In this document: one piece after another, positions 35,311 to 44,992 of the stretch
How the letters are laid out: the number at the start of each line of letters is the position of its first letter
Position numbering within the stretch: position 1 is the first letter of the stretch
Assembly: GCF_025685655.1 (NCBI RefSeq)
Contig: NZ_JAGSYG010000002.1
Location: forward strand, 806,001-870,000
Reading direction: 5' to 3'
Source: Acidicapsa ligni
GTDB taxonomy: Bacteria > Acidobacteriota > Terriglobia > Terriglobales > Acidobacteriaceae
DNA length: 64,000 bases
Translations under genes and position numbers: made by a program
Notes under the pieces: generated by a model
What the model saw: only the letters and a program-made list of their open reading frames with translations
The model's database searches: none
Told to the model about the DNA's origin: nothing

Positions 35311-36435
35311 CTAGCTCATGTGAATGCCTGCTGTGCGATAGATTTCGCGAATGTATTGCATGTCGCGCAGGCCTTCTTCGCCGGGGCTTTGTGGTGCGTG
35401 ATTGTGCAGGATGCAATCTGAGAAGTGATCTGCTTCACGCTGAAACTGCATGGGATCTTTCTCTGTGTTGGGCTCGTCGAGCTTGACTGTCTTGCCGTCG
35501 GGGCCGGTGTATTGAGCTGTGAGCCGCAGATCTTCGTAGATGAACGCGGGATTGACTTCGAGCCAGCCTTTGGAGCCGTGGACGCGGAAGTATCCATCCA
35601 TTGCGGCGCCATAAGTGGTGATGCAACTGGCGAGGATTCCTGATGGAAATTTCGTGATCCAGGAGATGGTTTCTTCTACATCTTTGAAGCGTGGATCGTT
35701 TGGATTTTTGTTGGCGTAGGCGGAGAAGCTCGATGGTTCTTCGCCGGTGAGATAGCGGGTGGCGTTGAGGCAGTAGATGCCTACATCGAAGAGCGGTCCG
35801 CCGCCTGCAAGGGCCTTGCTGAGCCGCCACTCGGAAGGGCCGCAGTTGAAACCAAACGCGCTTTGAATGGCCTGCACTTCGCCGATCGCACCTTCGCGGA
35901 TGAGCTTGACCGCGCGCAGATTGGTGGGTTCATAGTGGCAACGATAAGCGATCATGAGCTTGACGTTGGCTGCCTTGCAGGCTGCGATCATGGACTCCGC
36001 TTCGGGCACGGTGACGGCCATCGGCTTTTCGCAAAGTACGTTTTTACCGGCTTTGGCGCAGCGAATCGTGTACTCGGCATGCATGCTATTGGGCAGAGCG
36101 ACATAGACGGCATCGACTGCCTTGTTATCGCGGATGGCATCCATGTTTTCGTAGTTATAGATGGATGATTTAGGCACGCCGTATTTTTCCGCATACTGCG
36201 CAGCTTTCTCGGGATGGCCGCTGACGAGGGCGGTGACTTTGGAGTTGGGGCTTCCCTGGATGCCGCGTATGAAGTGGTCGGCGATGCGTCCGATGCCGAT
36301 GATGGCGTAGCCAATTTTGCGGTCTGATGCAGGGGATGCAGTTTGCGCCTGCAACTGGGGTGCGAGCTGAGGTGCTAATTGCGCTGCGAGACCGAGGGCG
36401 CCGAGTCTGGTGAAGTCGCGTCGTGACAGTGTCAT
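35311..36435 (-). CDS. Tat-exported Gfo/Idh/MocA oxidoreductase
   Basis: 374 residues from ATG 36435, which has AGGAG eight bases upstream; the longer frame to 36561 has no support. A twin-arginine signal (LSRRDFTRLGALGLAA) is followed by a dinucleotide fold (IGYAIIGIGRIADHF) and the family motif CEKPMAVT. The C-domain has DVGIYCLNATRYLTGEEP, as in glucose-fructose and 1,5-anhydrofructose-type oxidoreductases. Export with its NADP cofactor by Tat is known for such enzymes. Sugar or inositol oxidation in the periplasm is likely; the substrate is unknown. Confidence 0.92.
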   Translation of the reverse strand: MTLSRRDFTRLGALGLAAQLAPQLAPQLQAQTASPASDRKIGYAIIGIGRIADHFIRGIQGSPNSKVTALVSGHPEKAAQYAEKYGVPKSSIYNYENMDAIRDNKAVDAVYVALPNSMHAEYTIRCAKAGKNVLCEKPMAVTVPEAESMIAACKAANVKLMIAYRCHYEPTNLRAVKLIREGAIGEVQAIQSAFGFNCGPSEWRLSKALAGGGPLFDVGIYCLNATRYLTGEEPSSFSAYANKNPNDPRFKDVEETISWITKFPSGILASCITTYGAAMDGYFRVHGSKGWLEVNPAFIYEDLRLTAQYTGPDGKTVKLDEPNTEKDPMQFQREADHFSDCILHNHAPQSPGEEGLRDMQYIREIYRTAGIHMS

Positions 36436-36700
36436 CGGGGTAGCTCCTAAATCGATTTTTCCTGGTTTGCTTAAAGGCGTCATAGCTTGCGCTCCGAGTA
36501 TAGCGCTGTGTGTCGCGATAGGAAAGAAAGAGTCTGGGAAATTCATTTTTTCGATCTGCAACCTTCGGGTTCGCAGGAACGTATTGGAGTTATGAGCTGA
36601 CGCGATGGAATGACGGGTGATTCATCTTCAATGGCGTTTATGTGTCCTGCGTATTTGTCTGATCGGTGTCTTACAGAGCGCGTTTGCTGCGAGGATTGCC

Positions 36701-38272
36701 ATGGGATTCGTTCGAGAGATGTTGTTCGCGGCTTTTTTATTGAGTGTCATTGCTGTTCCTGAATTACTGGCGCAAGGGACACCGGGGGCTGTCGATGTGC
36801 CGACTTTTCGCGCTACATCGAGCCTGGTTTTTCTTGATGTGACGGTGTTGGATAGCAAGGGACGTCCGGTGGTGAAGGGGCTTACCAAGGATGACTTCAC
36901 GATTACTGAGGACAAAAAGCCGCAGCGGATTTTTTCTTTTGAAGCGCCTGATGCGCATATAGGGAATGCGGGCGATAATCCAGATGGCAAAGCACCGGCG
37001 ACTATCTTTGTGCTCGATCTGTTGAATTCGGATTTTGCTGATTTTGCTTATATTCGCTACTCGGTGCGCAAGTATCTCGCCTCACAGCCGGAGCAGTTGG
37101 CCTCGCCTGCGGAGTTGATGGTAATTGGCAATCAATCACTTGAGCTGCTGCAGGGCTATACGCGCAATAAATCCGATCTATTGTTTGCGCTCAATCATCT
37201 ACCTGCGATCTTGCCTTACAAGAAAATGAACGGCGCATTCTGGGCGGAGAGATTTAATCAATCGATCGATGCATTGCAGCAGATTGCGCTGCAAAACAAC
37301 GGTATACCGGGGCGCAAGAATATCGTATGGGTGGGGCATGGTGGCCCCGGATTAAATACCGGATACCTGACTTATGATGTCGTGAGCCAAGTTAACCGCT
37401 ATGTGCATACCACGACTAACATGCTGGTCGATGCGCGGATGAGCCTCTTTGTGATTTATCCGGGTCTGCCTGTGCATGGCTCGGATATGGCGATCAGCGC
37501 AGGGGATGCGGCAATGGTTATCGGGAACAACGATCCGTTTGCGGGCGATGTCAACTTTGGTGTGTTCGTCAATGAGACGGGAGGCAGCCTCTTCTATAAC
37601 CGCAACGATGTGGATAACGAAATGAAGCGGTCACAGGAGCTAGGCTCCATGTATTACACGCTGACGTATCAGCCGCATGATGGCGAATCGAATGGCAAGT
37701 TCAGGCGGATCAGGGTAGCTTTGCGCGATACAAGCATGCGGGTTGTAACCAAGGCTGGCTACTTCGCACCGGATGAGAATGCGCCGACTGATCCGAGGGC
37801 GCAATTGATCTCGAATCTTAGCGGCGCGGTTCGATCGATTATTCCTTTTGCGGCTCTCGATATAAGGATGGGGAATGTCGTGCGGCATCCTGATTCTCAA
37901 GCGGCAGAGTTTACGGTGATGCTGGGTTCGAGGAATTTTAACTGGCAAACGACAGAGGATGGACGGAGCACGGCAAGGCTGATTTTGGCGGCCGCGAGTT
38001 TGTCAAAGAACAAAGACATTCTTGCGTGGAGAATGGAAGAACTCACGCTGACGATGGCTACGCAGGACAGAGCCCGGCTGGACAACCAGGAGCGGCATCT
38101 GACGATTTCGCTTAGGGTTCCGCGGAAGACGCAGACGGTTCGTGTTGCGATTGGAACGGAAGATGGAGGGCGAATCGGCGCGACGGAAATAGATCGCAAG
38201 AGCATCGATGCCGCGCCTGCAATGCCGACGCCTCAGCCTAAGTTAAGTTTGCAGCGGCCTGGGGCTATGTGA
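36701..38272 (+). CDS. VWFA-related acidobacterial domain protein
   Basis: 523 residues from ATG 36701 after GAGG; the frame is open to 36617. A signal peptide ends at ELLAQ. The acidobacterial VWFA-related pattern is clear: SSLVFLDVTVLDSKGRPV, GLTKDDFTITEDKKPQRI, TIFVLDLLNSDF, GRKNIVWVGHGGPG and ETGGSLFYNRNDVDNEM, followed by SMYYTLTYQPHDGE. Members are large paralogous secreted families with possible adhesion or scaffold roles; function is unproven. The last 30 residues are Pro-rich. Confidence 0.87.
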   Translation: MGFVREMLFAAFLLSVIAVPELLAQGTPGAVDVPTFRATSSLVFLDVTVLDSKGRPVVKGLTKDDFTITEDKKPQRIFSFEAPDAHIGNAGDNPDGKAPATIFVLDLLNSDFADFAYIRYSVRKYLASQPEQLASPAELMVIGNQSLELLQGYTRNKSDLLFALNHLPAILPYKKMNGAFWAERFNQSIDALQQIALQNNGIPGRKNIVWVGHGGPGLNTGYLTYDVVSQVNRYVHTTTNMLVDARMSLFVIYPGLPVHGSDMAISAGDAAMVIGNNDPFAGDVNFGVFVNETGGSLFYNRNDVDNEMKRSQELGSMYYTLTYQPHDGESNGKFRRIRVALRDTSMRVVTKAGYFAPDENAPTDPRAQLISNLSGAVRSIIPFAALDIRMGNVVRHPDSQAAEFTVMLGSRNFNWQTTEDGRSTARLILAAASLSKNKDILAWRMEELTLTMATQDRARLDNQERHLTISLRVPRKTQTVRVAIGTEDGGRIGATEIDRKSIDAAPAMPTPQPKLSLQRPGAM

Positions 38273-38305
38273 AGATTACGTTTGCATAAGGCCGACGCGG
38301 AGTTT

Positions 38306-39682
38306 TTATTTGCGCTTGGCCTGGCGAATGCGGCGTAACTCTTCGAGGCGTTGCGCTAACTGCTTCTCGCGGCCTTCCTGCGTGGGTTCGAAGTAGCGGC
38401 GGCCCGTTAACGATGGAGGCAGGCAATCCATGTCGGCTACTTTGCCTTCTTCATCATGCGCGTAGCGGTAGCCTTTGCCGTAATCCAACTCTTTCATCAG
38501 CTTGGTTGGAGCGTTGCGGAGATGCAGCGGAACTGGCTCTTGGCGAGTGGCTTGGATGTCCTGCTGCACGGCTGCGTAGGCCACGTATACGGAGTTGGAT
38601 TTGGGGGCCATCGCGAGATAGACGACTGCCTCGGCGAGGGCCAGATCTCCTTCCGGGGAGCCGAGAAACTCCATTGTTTGCCGTGCGCTCAGGCAGAGAT
38701 TGAGTGCCTCGGGAGCCGCGAGTCCGATATCTTCAACCGCCATGCGGATCACGCGGCGGGCGAGGTACATGGGGTCTTCGCCGGAAGCAAACATGCGTCC
38801 GAGCCAGTAGAGCGCGGCGTCGGGGTCGCTGTTGCGAACGCTCTTATGCAGGGCGGAGATGAGGTTGTAGTGTTCTTCGCCGGACTTGTCATAGATGAGG
38901 ACGCGCTGTTGGAGAGCTTCTTCGGCGATGGCGCGATTGATGTGGCCGTGCTTTCTCTGAGGAGCGCGGTCGGCGGCCAGCTGCGCGGAGATTTCGAGGG
39001 CGTTGTAGGCATTGCGGCAGTCTCCGCTGGAGTAGCCTGCGAGCATTTCGAGGGCGTCTTCATCGGCGGTGAGTTCGAGGTTGCCGAGGCCGCGTTCGCG
39101 GTCTGCGAGGGCGCTGCGCAGGAGGCCGATGATCTGCTCTTCAGTGAGAGCTTTGAGCACATAGACGCGGCAGCGGGAGAGCAGCGCGGAGATGACTTCA
39201 AACGACGGATTCTCAGTGGTGGCACCGATGAGGCGGATGGTGCCGCGCTCGACGTAGGGCAGAAATGCGTCCTGCTGGGCCTTGTTGAAGCGATGGATTT
39301 CGTCGACGAAGAGGATGGTCCGCGAGCCCATCTGCGAGGCTTGCTCACTGGCAGCCATAACCTGCTTGATCTCCTTGATGCCGGAGAGGACGGCGGAGAA
39401 TTCGAGGAAGCTGGCCTGGGTGGTTTCGGCGATGATCTTGGCGAGGCTGGTCTTGCCGACGCCGGGTGGTCCCCAGAAGATCATGGAGGCGGGGTCGTCG
39501 TGCTCGATTTGAACGCGCAGGGGCTTGCCGGGGCCGATGAGATGTTCCTGCCCGGCGTACTCGGAGAGATTGCGAGGGCGCATGCGTTCGGCGAGCGGAG
39601 CGTTGCGGATGCGGCGCGCTTCGGATTGCGGCGTGGATGGCTGGTCGAAGAGGTCCATTTTATCTAGCTTGTCCATCTTCAT
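38306..39682 (-). CDS. rarA: Replication-associated recombination protein RarA (MgsA)
   Basis: 458 residues; ATG 39658 (MDLFDQ) is an alternative start and neither has a strong ribosome site. AAA+ clamp-loader-like ATPase: PLAERMRPRNLSEYAGQEHL, Walker A WGPPGVGKTSLA, Walker B ILFVDEIHRFNKAQQD, sensor 1 GATTENPSF. The C-terminal tetramerisation region has EEHYNLISALHKSVRNSDPD and the closing PPSLTGRRYFEP. It acts at stalled replication forks. It lies 20 bases downstream of the SpoU methyltransferase gene on the same strand, probably one transcript. Confidence 0.95.
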   Translation of the reverse strand: MKMDKLDKMDLFDQPSTPQSEARRIRNAPLAERMRPRNLSEYAGQEHLIGPGKPLRVQIEHDDPASMIFWGPPGVGKTSLAKIIAETTQASFLEFSAVLSGIKEIKQVMAASEQASQMGSRTILFVDEIHRFNKAQQDAFLPYVERGTIRLIGATTENPSFEVISALLSRCRVYVLKALTEEQIIGLLRSALADRERGLGNLELTADEDALEMLAGYSSGDCRNAYNALEISAQLAADRAPQRKHGHINRAIAEEALQQRVLIYDKSGEEHYNLISALHKSVRNSDPDAALYWLGRMFASGEDPMYLARRVIRMAVEDIGLAAPEALNLCLSARQTMEFLGSPEGDLALAEAVVYLAMAPKSNSVYVAYAAVQQDIQATRQEPVPLHLRNAPTKLMKELDYGKGYRYAHDEEGKVADMDCLPPSLTGRRYFEPTQEGREKQLAQRLEELRRIRQAKRK

Positions 39683-39702
39683 GCTTCATGCTTTGATTCG
39701 CT

Positions 39703-40506
39703 TCATACTTTGATTCGATGCTGTAGATTCCGCTGGCGGGCTGCTTCGTAGAGCAGGATGCTGGCGGCGACGGCTGCGTTGAGGCTTTCGACCGGGCCGG
39801 GGCAGGGAATCGTGATGCGGGCATCCGCTTCAGCGGCGATCTCGGCGGACAGGCCGTTGCCTTCGGAGCCGATGAGAAATGCTATCGGGCCGGTGAGGTC
39901 GGCCTGGTCGAGCGGTGTTGCCTGGTGGGCCATTGCGGCGAAAGTCTGCACATTTGATTGTCGCATTTTCGCCAGGTATTCGCCTAGAGGCGCCGTCAAT
40001 AAAGGCAAGCGGAAGACGCTGCCGGCGGAGGCACGAACGGCTTTTGCGTTCCAATGGCTGACGGTTCCGGGCAGGCTGATCGCGCCGGTTGCTCCGAAGG
40101 CTTCGGCGGAGCGCAGGATGGTGCCGAGGTTGCCGGGGTCCTGCACTCCGGCGAGGACGATGAGGAGCGCGCGCGGGGTGAGCAACTGTTGCCAGTTCCA
40201 GGTGGGGCGGCGGACGAGGGCTGCGATGGGCTGGGGTGTTTCGGTGGAGACGGCGGAGGCGAGGACTTCAGCGGGCAGTGCGAGGATCTCGATGGAGCCT
40301 GCGATTTCCAGTTCGTCCAACAAGGCTTCGTGGCCCTGGGCGATGAAGATTGTTTCGATAGCGATGTTGCTGCGAATTGCTTCCGCGAGCAGGTTGACGC
40401 CTTCGATTGCGACTGCTTCCGCATCGGTTCGTGCGGGGCGCAGGAGTGCTGAGCGCAGTTCCTTTACGCGGGTGTTCTGCTTGCTCTGTACAATACGAAT
40501 AGCCAT
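39703..40506 (-). CDS. SpoU/TrmH-family RNA 2'-O-methyltransferase
   Basis: 267 residues. An N-terminal substrate-binding domain (VKELRSALL, AIEGVNLLAEAI) precedes the SPOUT knot. Its three motifs are seen: DPGNLGTILRSAEAFG, FLIGSEGNGLS and IPCPGPVESLNAAVAASILL, which form the S-adenosylmethionine pocket. RlmB- or TsnR-like rRNA methylation is likely; the target nucleotide cannot be told. It precedes rarA by 20 bases and is divergent from tsaC. Confidence 0.92.
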   Translation of the reverse strand: MAIRIVQSKQNTRVKELRSALLRPARTDAEAVAIEGVNLLAEAIRSNIAIETIFIAQGHEALLDELEIAGSIEILALPAEVLASAVSTETPQPIAALVRRPTWNWQQLLTPRALLIVLAGVQDPGNLGTILRSAEAFGATGAISLPGTVSHWNAKAVRASAGSVFRLPLLTAPLGEYLAKMRQSNVQTFAAMAHQATPLDQADLTGPIAFLIGSEGNGLSAEIAAEADARITIPCPGPVESLNAAVAASILLYEAARQRNLQHRIKV

Positions 40507-40811
40507 ATGCAGGGTGTTTGTCAGTACCTAGGCGATTGTAGCCTTTTGATTTAAGGCGTCCAACCGCTTGTTTGCGCAGATGCCGCGCGAAACCTATCCG
40601 GGCAAAAGCGATCAGCTTTCAAGGCTCTGACGGGATATATTGGCGGCATGTGGCAACAGGGTATAGTAACCGGGTATAGTACCGAGAACAGCACAGACAT
40701 TGGAGCCGAATTCGAGGCAACGGTGTCGCCTGATGTCAGGGTTCCAGCGGCCGGGAACGCCAGTGTATGCAAGTTGATTTTCGCCAATTCAGGGAACCGA
40801 GGTAGACCTAC
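40507..40811. other. Divergent spacer before tsaC
   Basis: 305 bases with no supported gene. A short direct repeat, GGGTATAGTA, occurs twice near 40660-40680. The GAGGT site at 40799 serves the TTG start of tsaC. Confidence 0.4.
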
Positions 40812-41456
40812 TTGTCCGCGGAGATTTTGCGCGTCCATCCGGACGAACCACAACCCGATCGTATTGAATATGTCGTCGCCTGCATTCGCAAGGGCGACGT
40901 TGTGGCGCTGCCGACGGATACATTTTACGGGCTGGCTGTCGATCCGGTGAACCTGTATGCTGTGGAGCAGATTTATCAGATCAAGTCGCGGCAGAAGCAT
41001 AAGCCGCTTTCGCTGCTGATCTCCTCTGTAGCCCAAGCCTACGAATTGGCTCGCGATATCGACGACCGATTCGACAAACTGGCAGAGCGTTTCTGGCCGG
41101 GGCCACTGACGATTATTGTGCGTGCGGGCAGCAAGCTGCCGTTGCGCTCGACTGCGAATACGGGCAACGTGGCGTTGCGTGTTCCGGATGCGGCTATTGC
41201 GCGGGCAGTGGTGGATTGCCTGGGGCTGCCGATTACGGCGACGTCGGCCAATTTGCATAATGCGAGTGAATGCTCACATGCGGCATGTGTGCGCGACCAG
41301 ATTGGCGACCGTATTCCACTGATCGTCGATGGAGGACCGTCGGGTCATGCTGTGCCGACTACCATCGTTGATCTTTCAGACAGTAACGGAAACTGGAATG
41401 TCCTGCGCGAAGGCGCAATCCCCACGCACGAAATTGTGATGGCACTACAAAGATAG
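40812..41456 (+). CDS. tsaC: L-threonylcarbamoyladenylate synthase
   Basis: 214 residues. The start is TTG 40812, since an in-frame TAG lies nine bases upstream; GAGG is nine bases before it. The YrdC fold carries PTDTFYGLAVDP, the KSRQKHKPL substrate motif, LAERFWPGPLTIIV and TSANLHNASE. It makes threonylcarbamoyl-AMP for the t6A37 modification of ANN-decoding tRNAs. The next gene starts on the base after the stop, so the two are likely co-translated. Confidence 0.94.
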   Translation: MSAEILRVHPDEPQPDRIEYVVACIRKGDVVALPTDTFYGLAVDPVNLYAVEQIYQIKSRQKHKPLSLLISSVAQAYELARDIDDRFDKLAERFWPGPLTIIVRAGSKLPLRSTANTGNVALRVPDAAIARAVVDCLGLPITATSANLHNASECSHAACVRDQIGDRIPLIVDGGPSGHAVPTTIVDLSDSNGNWNVLREGAIPTHEIVMALQR

Positions 41457-42098
41457 ATGAACGATTCTGTAAGACCTACTGAGCGCCGGGGTGGTTGGGC
41501 TGCTTCTGCGGTTCGGTTTCTGCTGGGATTTTTGTTTCTTGTTGCCCTGCTTACAGCGCTGGGCTGGTGCATCTGGGTTTATGTGCAGATCGAGCGCTTT
41601 GCTTACGAAGATGAAGCTGCTCCGGCGGATATAATCTGCGTGTTTGGCGCGGCAGAGTACGATGGGCGTCCTTCGCCTGTGTTGAAGGCACGATTGGATC
41701 ATGCGCTGGCTCTTTATGAGCATCACATCGCGCCTGTCATTCTCACGCTGGGCGGCAGTGCTCCGGGAGACAAGTTCTCCGAGGGGCAGGTTGGTCAGGC
41801 GTATCTGATGGCCAACGGAGTGCCGGAGAAAGCTATCATCGCCGAGACGCAGAGTCGTTCGACGGAAGAGCAGGCTCGGCGCATCGTGGTGATTGCGCGA
41901 ACCAATGGCTATCATCGCATCGTGATTGTCAGCGATCCTACGCACCTGTTTCGTATTCGCGAGATATGCGCCGCCGCTGGTTTGCCGGTGATGACTTCGC
42001 CGAGGCCGCAGGTGGCAGCGGTGGGCAGTTCGTCGGAATGGCAACAGGTCTGGCATGAGATCGTGACGTACTCGGTCTGGCGCATGCATCTGGATTAA
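41457..42098 (+). CDS. YdcF/SanA-like DUF218 membrane protein
   Basis: 213 residues, starting immediately after the tsaC stop. One N-terminal TM helix (about 18-42) is followed by the DUF218 domain: DIICVFGAAEYDGRPSPVLK, ALALYEHHIAPVILTLGGS, QSRSTEEQARRIVVIA and IVIVSDPTHLFRI. Relatives such as ElyC and SanA influence envelope polysaccharide metabolism and vancomycin tolerance; some bind S-adenosylmethionine. The active domain probably faces the periplasm. Confidence 0.88.
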   Translation: MNDSVRPTERRGGWAASAVRFLLGFLFLVALLTALGWCIWVYVQIERFAYEDEAAPADIICVFGAAEYDGRPSPVLKARLDHALALYEHHIAPVILTLGGSAPGDKFSEGQVGQAYLMANGVPEKAIIAETQSRSTEEQARRIVVIARTNGYHRIVIVSDPTHLFRIREICAAAGLPVMTSPRPQVAAVGSSSEWQQVWHEIVTYSVWRMHLD

Positions 42099-42138
42099 AG
42101 CATTTGGATAAGAGCGCGGGAATGATACCCTGCACGCT

Positions 42139-43851
42139 ATGAAACCTCTCCGCATCTTGATGGCATTGATTTTTGCTGCAGCGTCTCTTCCTGTCTTCGC
42201 GCAATCCTTCACTGTAAGTATTCCCCGGGATCGCAGCGCAAAGCCGCTCGATGGGCGACTGCTTTTGGTGCTTTCGTCTGATCCTTCAGCGGAACCGCGT
42301 ATGCAGATCGACGATACTCCGCAGACGCAGATGATCTTTGGAGTGAATGTGGATGGGCTTGCCCCGGGAGCTTCGGCGACTATCGATGCGGGTGCATTTG
42401 GTTATCCGGTGCGTAGCCTGAAGGATGTGCCTGCGGGCGAATATACAGTGCAGGCGGTGCTGAATCTTTATGAGACATTTCATCGTTCGGATGGATCGAC
42501 GGTGAAGCTACACATGGATCGGGGTGAGGGGCAGCATTGGAACCTCACTCCCGGCAATCTTTACAGCAAGCCGCAAAAGATTACGATCAAGCCGGGCGGT
42601 ACGCCGATAGCGTTGTCACTCACGGAAGAGATTCCACCGATCCCTGAAGCGAAAGATACAAAGTACATTCGCCATATCAAGATTCAGAGCGCGTTGCTGA
42701 CGAAGTTCTGGGGACGTCCGATGTTTCTCTCAGCGATTGTGCTGGTGCCCGAAGGGTTTGATGAGCATCCGAATGCGCGTTTTCCGGAGATGGTGTTTGA
42801 AGATCATTTCGCGGATGAATTTGGAGATCTCAGAACGACTCCGCCAGACTCAAATCTGAAGCCGGATTATAGTGAGCGCTTTCATATTGCGGGCTATAAC
42901 CGCATTCAACAGGAAGAAGCGTACAAGACATATCAGCAATGGATCAGCGCCAGATATCCACGCTTTCTGGTGATCAAGATTCAACATGCCAATCCTTACT
43001 ACGATGATTCGTACGCAGTGAACTCGGCTAATCTCGGACCGTATGGAGATGCGATTGAGTCTGAGTTGATGCCTGCTCTTGAGAAGCAGTTTCACGGCAT
43101 CGGGCAGGGTTGGGCGCGATTTTTATATGGAGGGTCGACGGGCGGATGGGAGTCGCTGGCGGTGCAGGTTTTTTATCCGACGCATTACAACGGAGCTTTT
43201 GTAGCCTGCCCTGACCCAGTGGATTTTCATGCGTTCACGAATATCGATCTCTATAACGACAAGAACGCGTTTTATATCGAGGGCGCGCATAAACGCGTGT
43301 TGCAGCCATCGATGCGGGACTATCTCGGACATACGACTTCAACGACGCGGGATAACAATGCGTATGAACTTGCGTTGGGCGATCATGGCAGATCGGGAGA
43401 ACAGTTCGATATCTGGCAGGCTGTTTATTCGCCGGAAGGATCAGATGGTTATCCGCTGCAAATCTTCAATAAAGAGACGGGGGAAATCGATCACAAAGTA
43501 GCTGCGTATTGGCATGATCACTACGATCTGGACGCGATTCTGGCGCGGGATTGGGAGACGCTTGGACCACAACTGCGAGGCAAGATTCACCTCTATGTCG
43601 GCAGTGATGACACGTACTTTTTGAATGACGCGGTTTATCGCATGGAGGATTTTCTCAAGAGCACAACGAATCCTCCATACGAGGGTGAGGTTGCGTATGG
43701 ATCCCGTGCAGAGCATTGCTGGAACGGCGATCCTGCGCTGCCTAACTATCTTTCGCGCCTGCATTACAACACGATGTATCTGCCGAAGATACTGGATCGC
43801 ATTGCGAAAACTGCGCCTGCCGGGGCGGACCTCACCAGCTGGCGTTATTAG
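42139..43851 (+). CDS. Secreted putative esterase (alpha/beta hydrolase)
   Basis: 570 residues. A signal peptide ends at PVFAQ. An N-terminal beta-rich domain of about 190 residues (FTVSIPRDRSAKPLDGRLLL, PAGEYTVQAVLNLYETFHR) precedes an esterase D-like region with the nucleophile elbow LYGGSTGGWES, EDHFADEFGD and a late His in AEHCWNGD. The family includes feruloyl and other carbohydrate esterases; the substrate is not visible. It starts 40 bases after the YdcF-like gene and may be the last gene of that operon. Confidence 0.78.
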   Translation: MKPLRILMALIFAAASLPVFAQSFTVSIPRDRSAKPLDGRLLLVLSSDPSAEPRMQIDDTPQTQMIFGVNVDGLAPGASATIDAGAFGYPVRSLKDVPAGEYTVQAVLNLYETFHRSDGSTVKLHMDRGEGQHWNLTPGNLYSKPQKITIKPGGTPIALSLTEEIPPIPEAKDTKYIRHIKIQSALLTKFWGRPMFLSAIVLVPEGFDEHPNARFPEMVFEDHFADEFGDLRTTPPDSNLKPDYSERFHIAGYNRIQQEEAYKTYQQWISARYPRFLVIKIQHANPYYDDSYAVNSANLGPYGDAIESELMPALEKQFHGIGQGWARFLYGGSTGGWESLAVQVFYPTHYNGAFVACPDPVDFHAFTNIDLYNDKNAFYIEGAHKRVLQPSMRDYLGHTTSTTRDNNAYELALGDHGRSGEQFDIWQAVYSPEGSDGYPLQIFNKETGEIDHKVAAYWHDHYDLDAILARDWETLGPQLRGKIHLYVGSDDTYFLNDAVYRMEDFLKSTTNPPYEGEVAYGSRAEHCWNGDPALPNYLSRLHYNTMYLPKILDRIAKTAPAGADLTSWRY

Positions 43852-43871
43852 CGCAGTAGCCTGTAACCAGG

Positions 43872-44867
43872 CTATTGCACATACTTCAATGTGTACGCCG
43901 TTGTTGGATCGATCTGCTTCCTGATCACGCCGAGCTGCGTGAGTTGCGTATTGGTTGCTGCCCACCGAGCGGCGTTCATCTTGCCGATTTCGGAGCCGGA
44001 TGGATCTGCGCCTGTGATGAAACTGCCATCCTTGAGCGCCTGTATGGTGTACTGCATCTGTTCCGGATTTTGTGCAGGATTCATTTTGAGGATGAGCGCG
44101 TTGGCAGGTGCGGGGTCGCGCATGTACTCCTGCCATCCCTTTATGGATGCGCGTACGAATTTAGCGACGACATCGGGATGTTGCGCAAGATAATCGTTTC
44201 GCGTGAAGAAGACGCGATAAGGATCATAGCCCGCGCCACTGATGAGCATGGTGCGAAAATCGCCGCCTGCTTTGCCGACGAAGTACGGTTCGCTGGTGAC
44301 GAAGATCTGTTGGATGTAATTGGGGTCCTGCAGAAAGTTTGCGATGGAGTGTGTGGCAGGCGTTTCGCGAACATCTTTCAGATGGTATTTGCTCACGATG
44401 AATTTGAACCAGGTCGCGCCGGGCTGGGCTGCGACGGTGTGGCCTTCGAGTCCGGCGAAATCGCGAACAAGTGAGTTCTTATGCACCATCACTGCCTGCG
44501 GATCGTGTTGCATGGTTGCACCGATGGCCATGAGCGGCAGGCCGTTCGATACAGCTTCGAGAATCTGGTCACTGGCTCCAAGGCCAAACTCTGCGCCACC
44601 ACTTGATACCACCTGCAATCCGCTGGTGTACTGGCCTAACGGAAGTATGGTTACATCGAGCCCCTCGGCCTGGTAATAGCCCTTGGCCACTGCGGTGAAA
44701 TAGCCACCCTGCTCGGGCTGTGGATACCAGTCGGCCTGCAGGCGCACCGGGATCAAGCCGCTGTTGTTTGCAGGAGCATTGTTATTGTGGCAGCCGGTAA
44801 GCAGGGCCAAAGATGCCGCCATTGTTGCAGCAAGTGTGCTGGACCATCGCAAAAAGTTTTGCTTCAT
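43872..44867 (-). CDS. NMT1/THI5-like ABC substrate-binding lipoprotein
   Basis: 331 residues; ATG 44867 has AAGGAG six bases upstream. The lipobox LLTGC makes it a membrane-anchored binding protein. NMT1/SsuA-type pattern: VRLQADWYPQPEQGGYFTAV, GYYQAEGLDVTILPLG, EFGLGASDQILEA and AQPGATWFKFIVSKY. Relatives bind pyrimidine precursors, nitrate, sulfonates or riboflavin. The matching ATPase and permease lie 6 kb away (50924-52551) on the other strand. It is downstream of the amidase gene (125 bases), so amidase and binding protein are probably co-transcribed. Confidence 0.9.
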   Translation of the reverse strand: MKQNFLRWSSTLAATMAASLALLTGCHNNNAPANNSGLIPVRLQADWYPQPEQGGYFTAVAKGYYQAEGLDVTILPLGQYTSGLQVVSSGGAEFGLGASDQILEAVSNGLPLMAIGATMQHDPQAVMVHKNSLVRDFAGLEGHTVAAQPGATWFKFIVSKYHLKDVRETPATHSIANFLQDPNYIQQIFVTSEPYFVGKAGGDFRTMLISGAGYDPYRVFFTRNDYLAQHPDVVAKFVRASIKGWQEYMRDPAPANALILKMNPAQNPEQMQYTIQALKDGSFITGADPSGSEIGKMNAARWAATNTQLTQLGVIRKQIDPTTAYTLKYVQ

Positions 44868-44992
44868 CCGCCGCTCCTTCATAAGTCGCATCAGCATGAG
44901 TTCTATCAAGGCCTGGTTGGCGTTTAGAAATCTGCCGCTTGTCTCCAGACGTTACCACGCGAGACTTTGTAGATGGAGCATAAATTTAAAAA

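Noticed and set aside
38456..39667. 403-codon plus-strand open frame opposite rarA
   Set aside because: It mirrors the codon bias of rarA on the other strand; its sequence is Gly/Ala/Glu-rich without domain pattern and has no ribosome site.
40507..40811. Possible tRNA or small RNA in the tsaC spacer
   Set aside because: No cloverleaf, TPsiC-like GGTTCGA or CCA-type end could be found on either strand.
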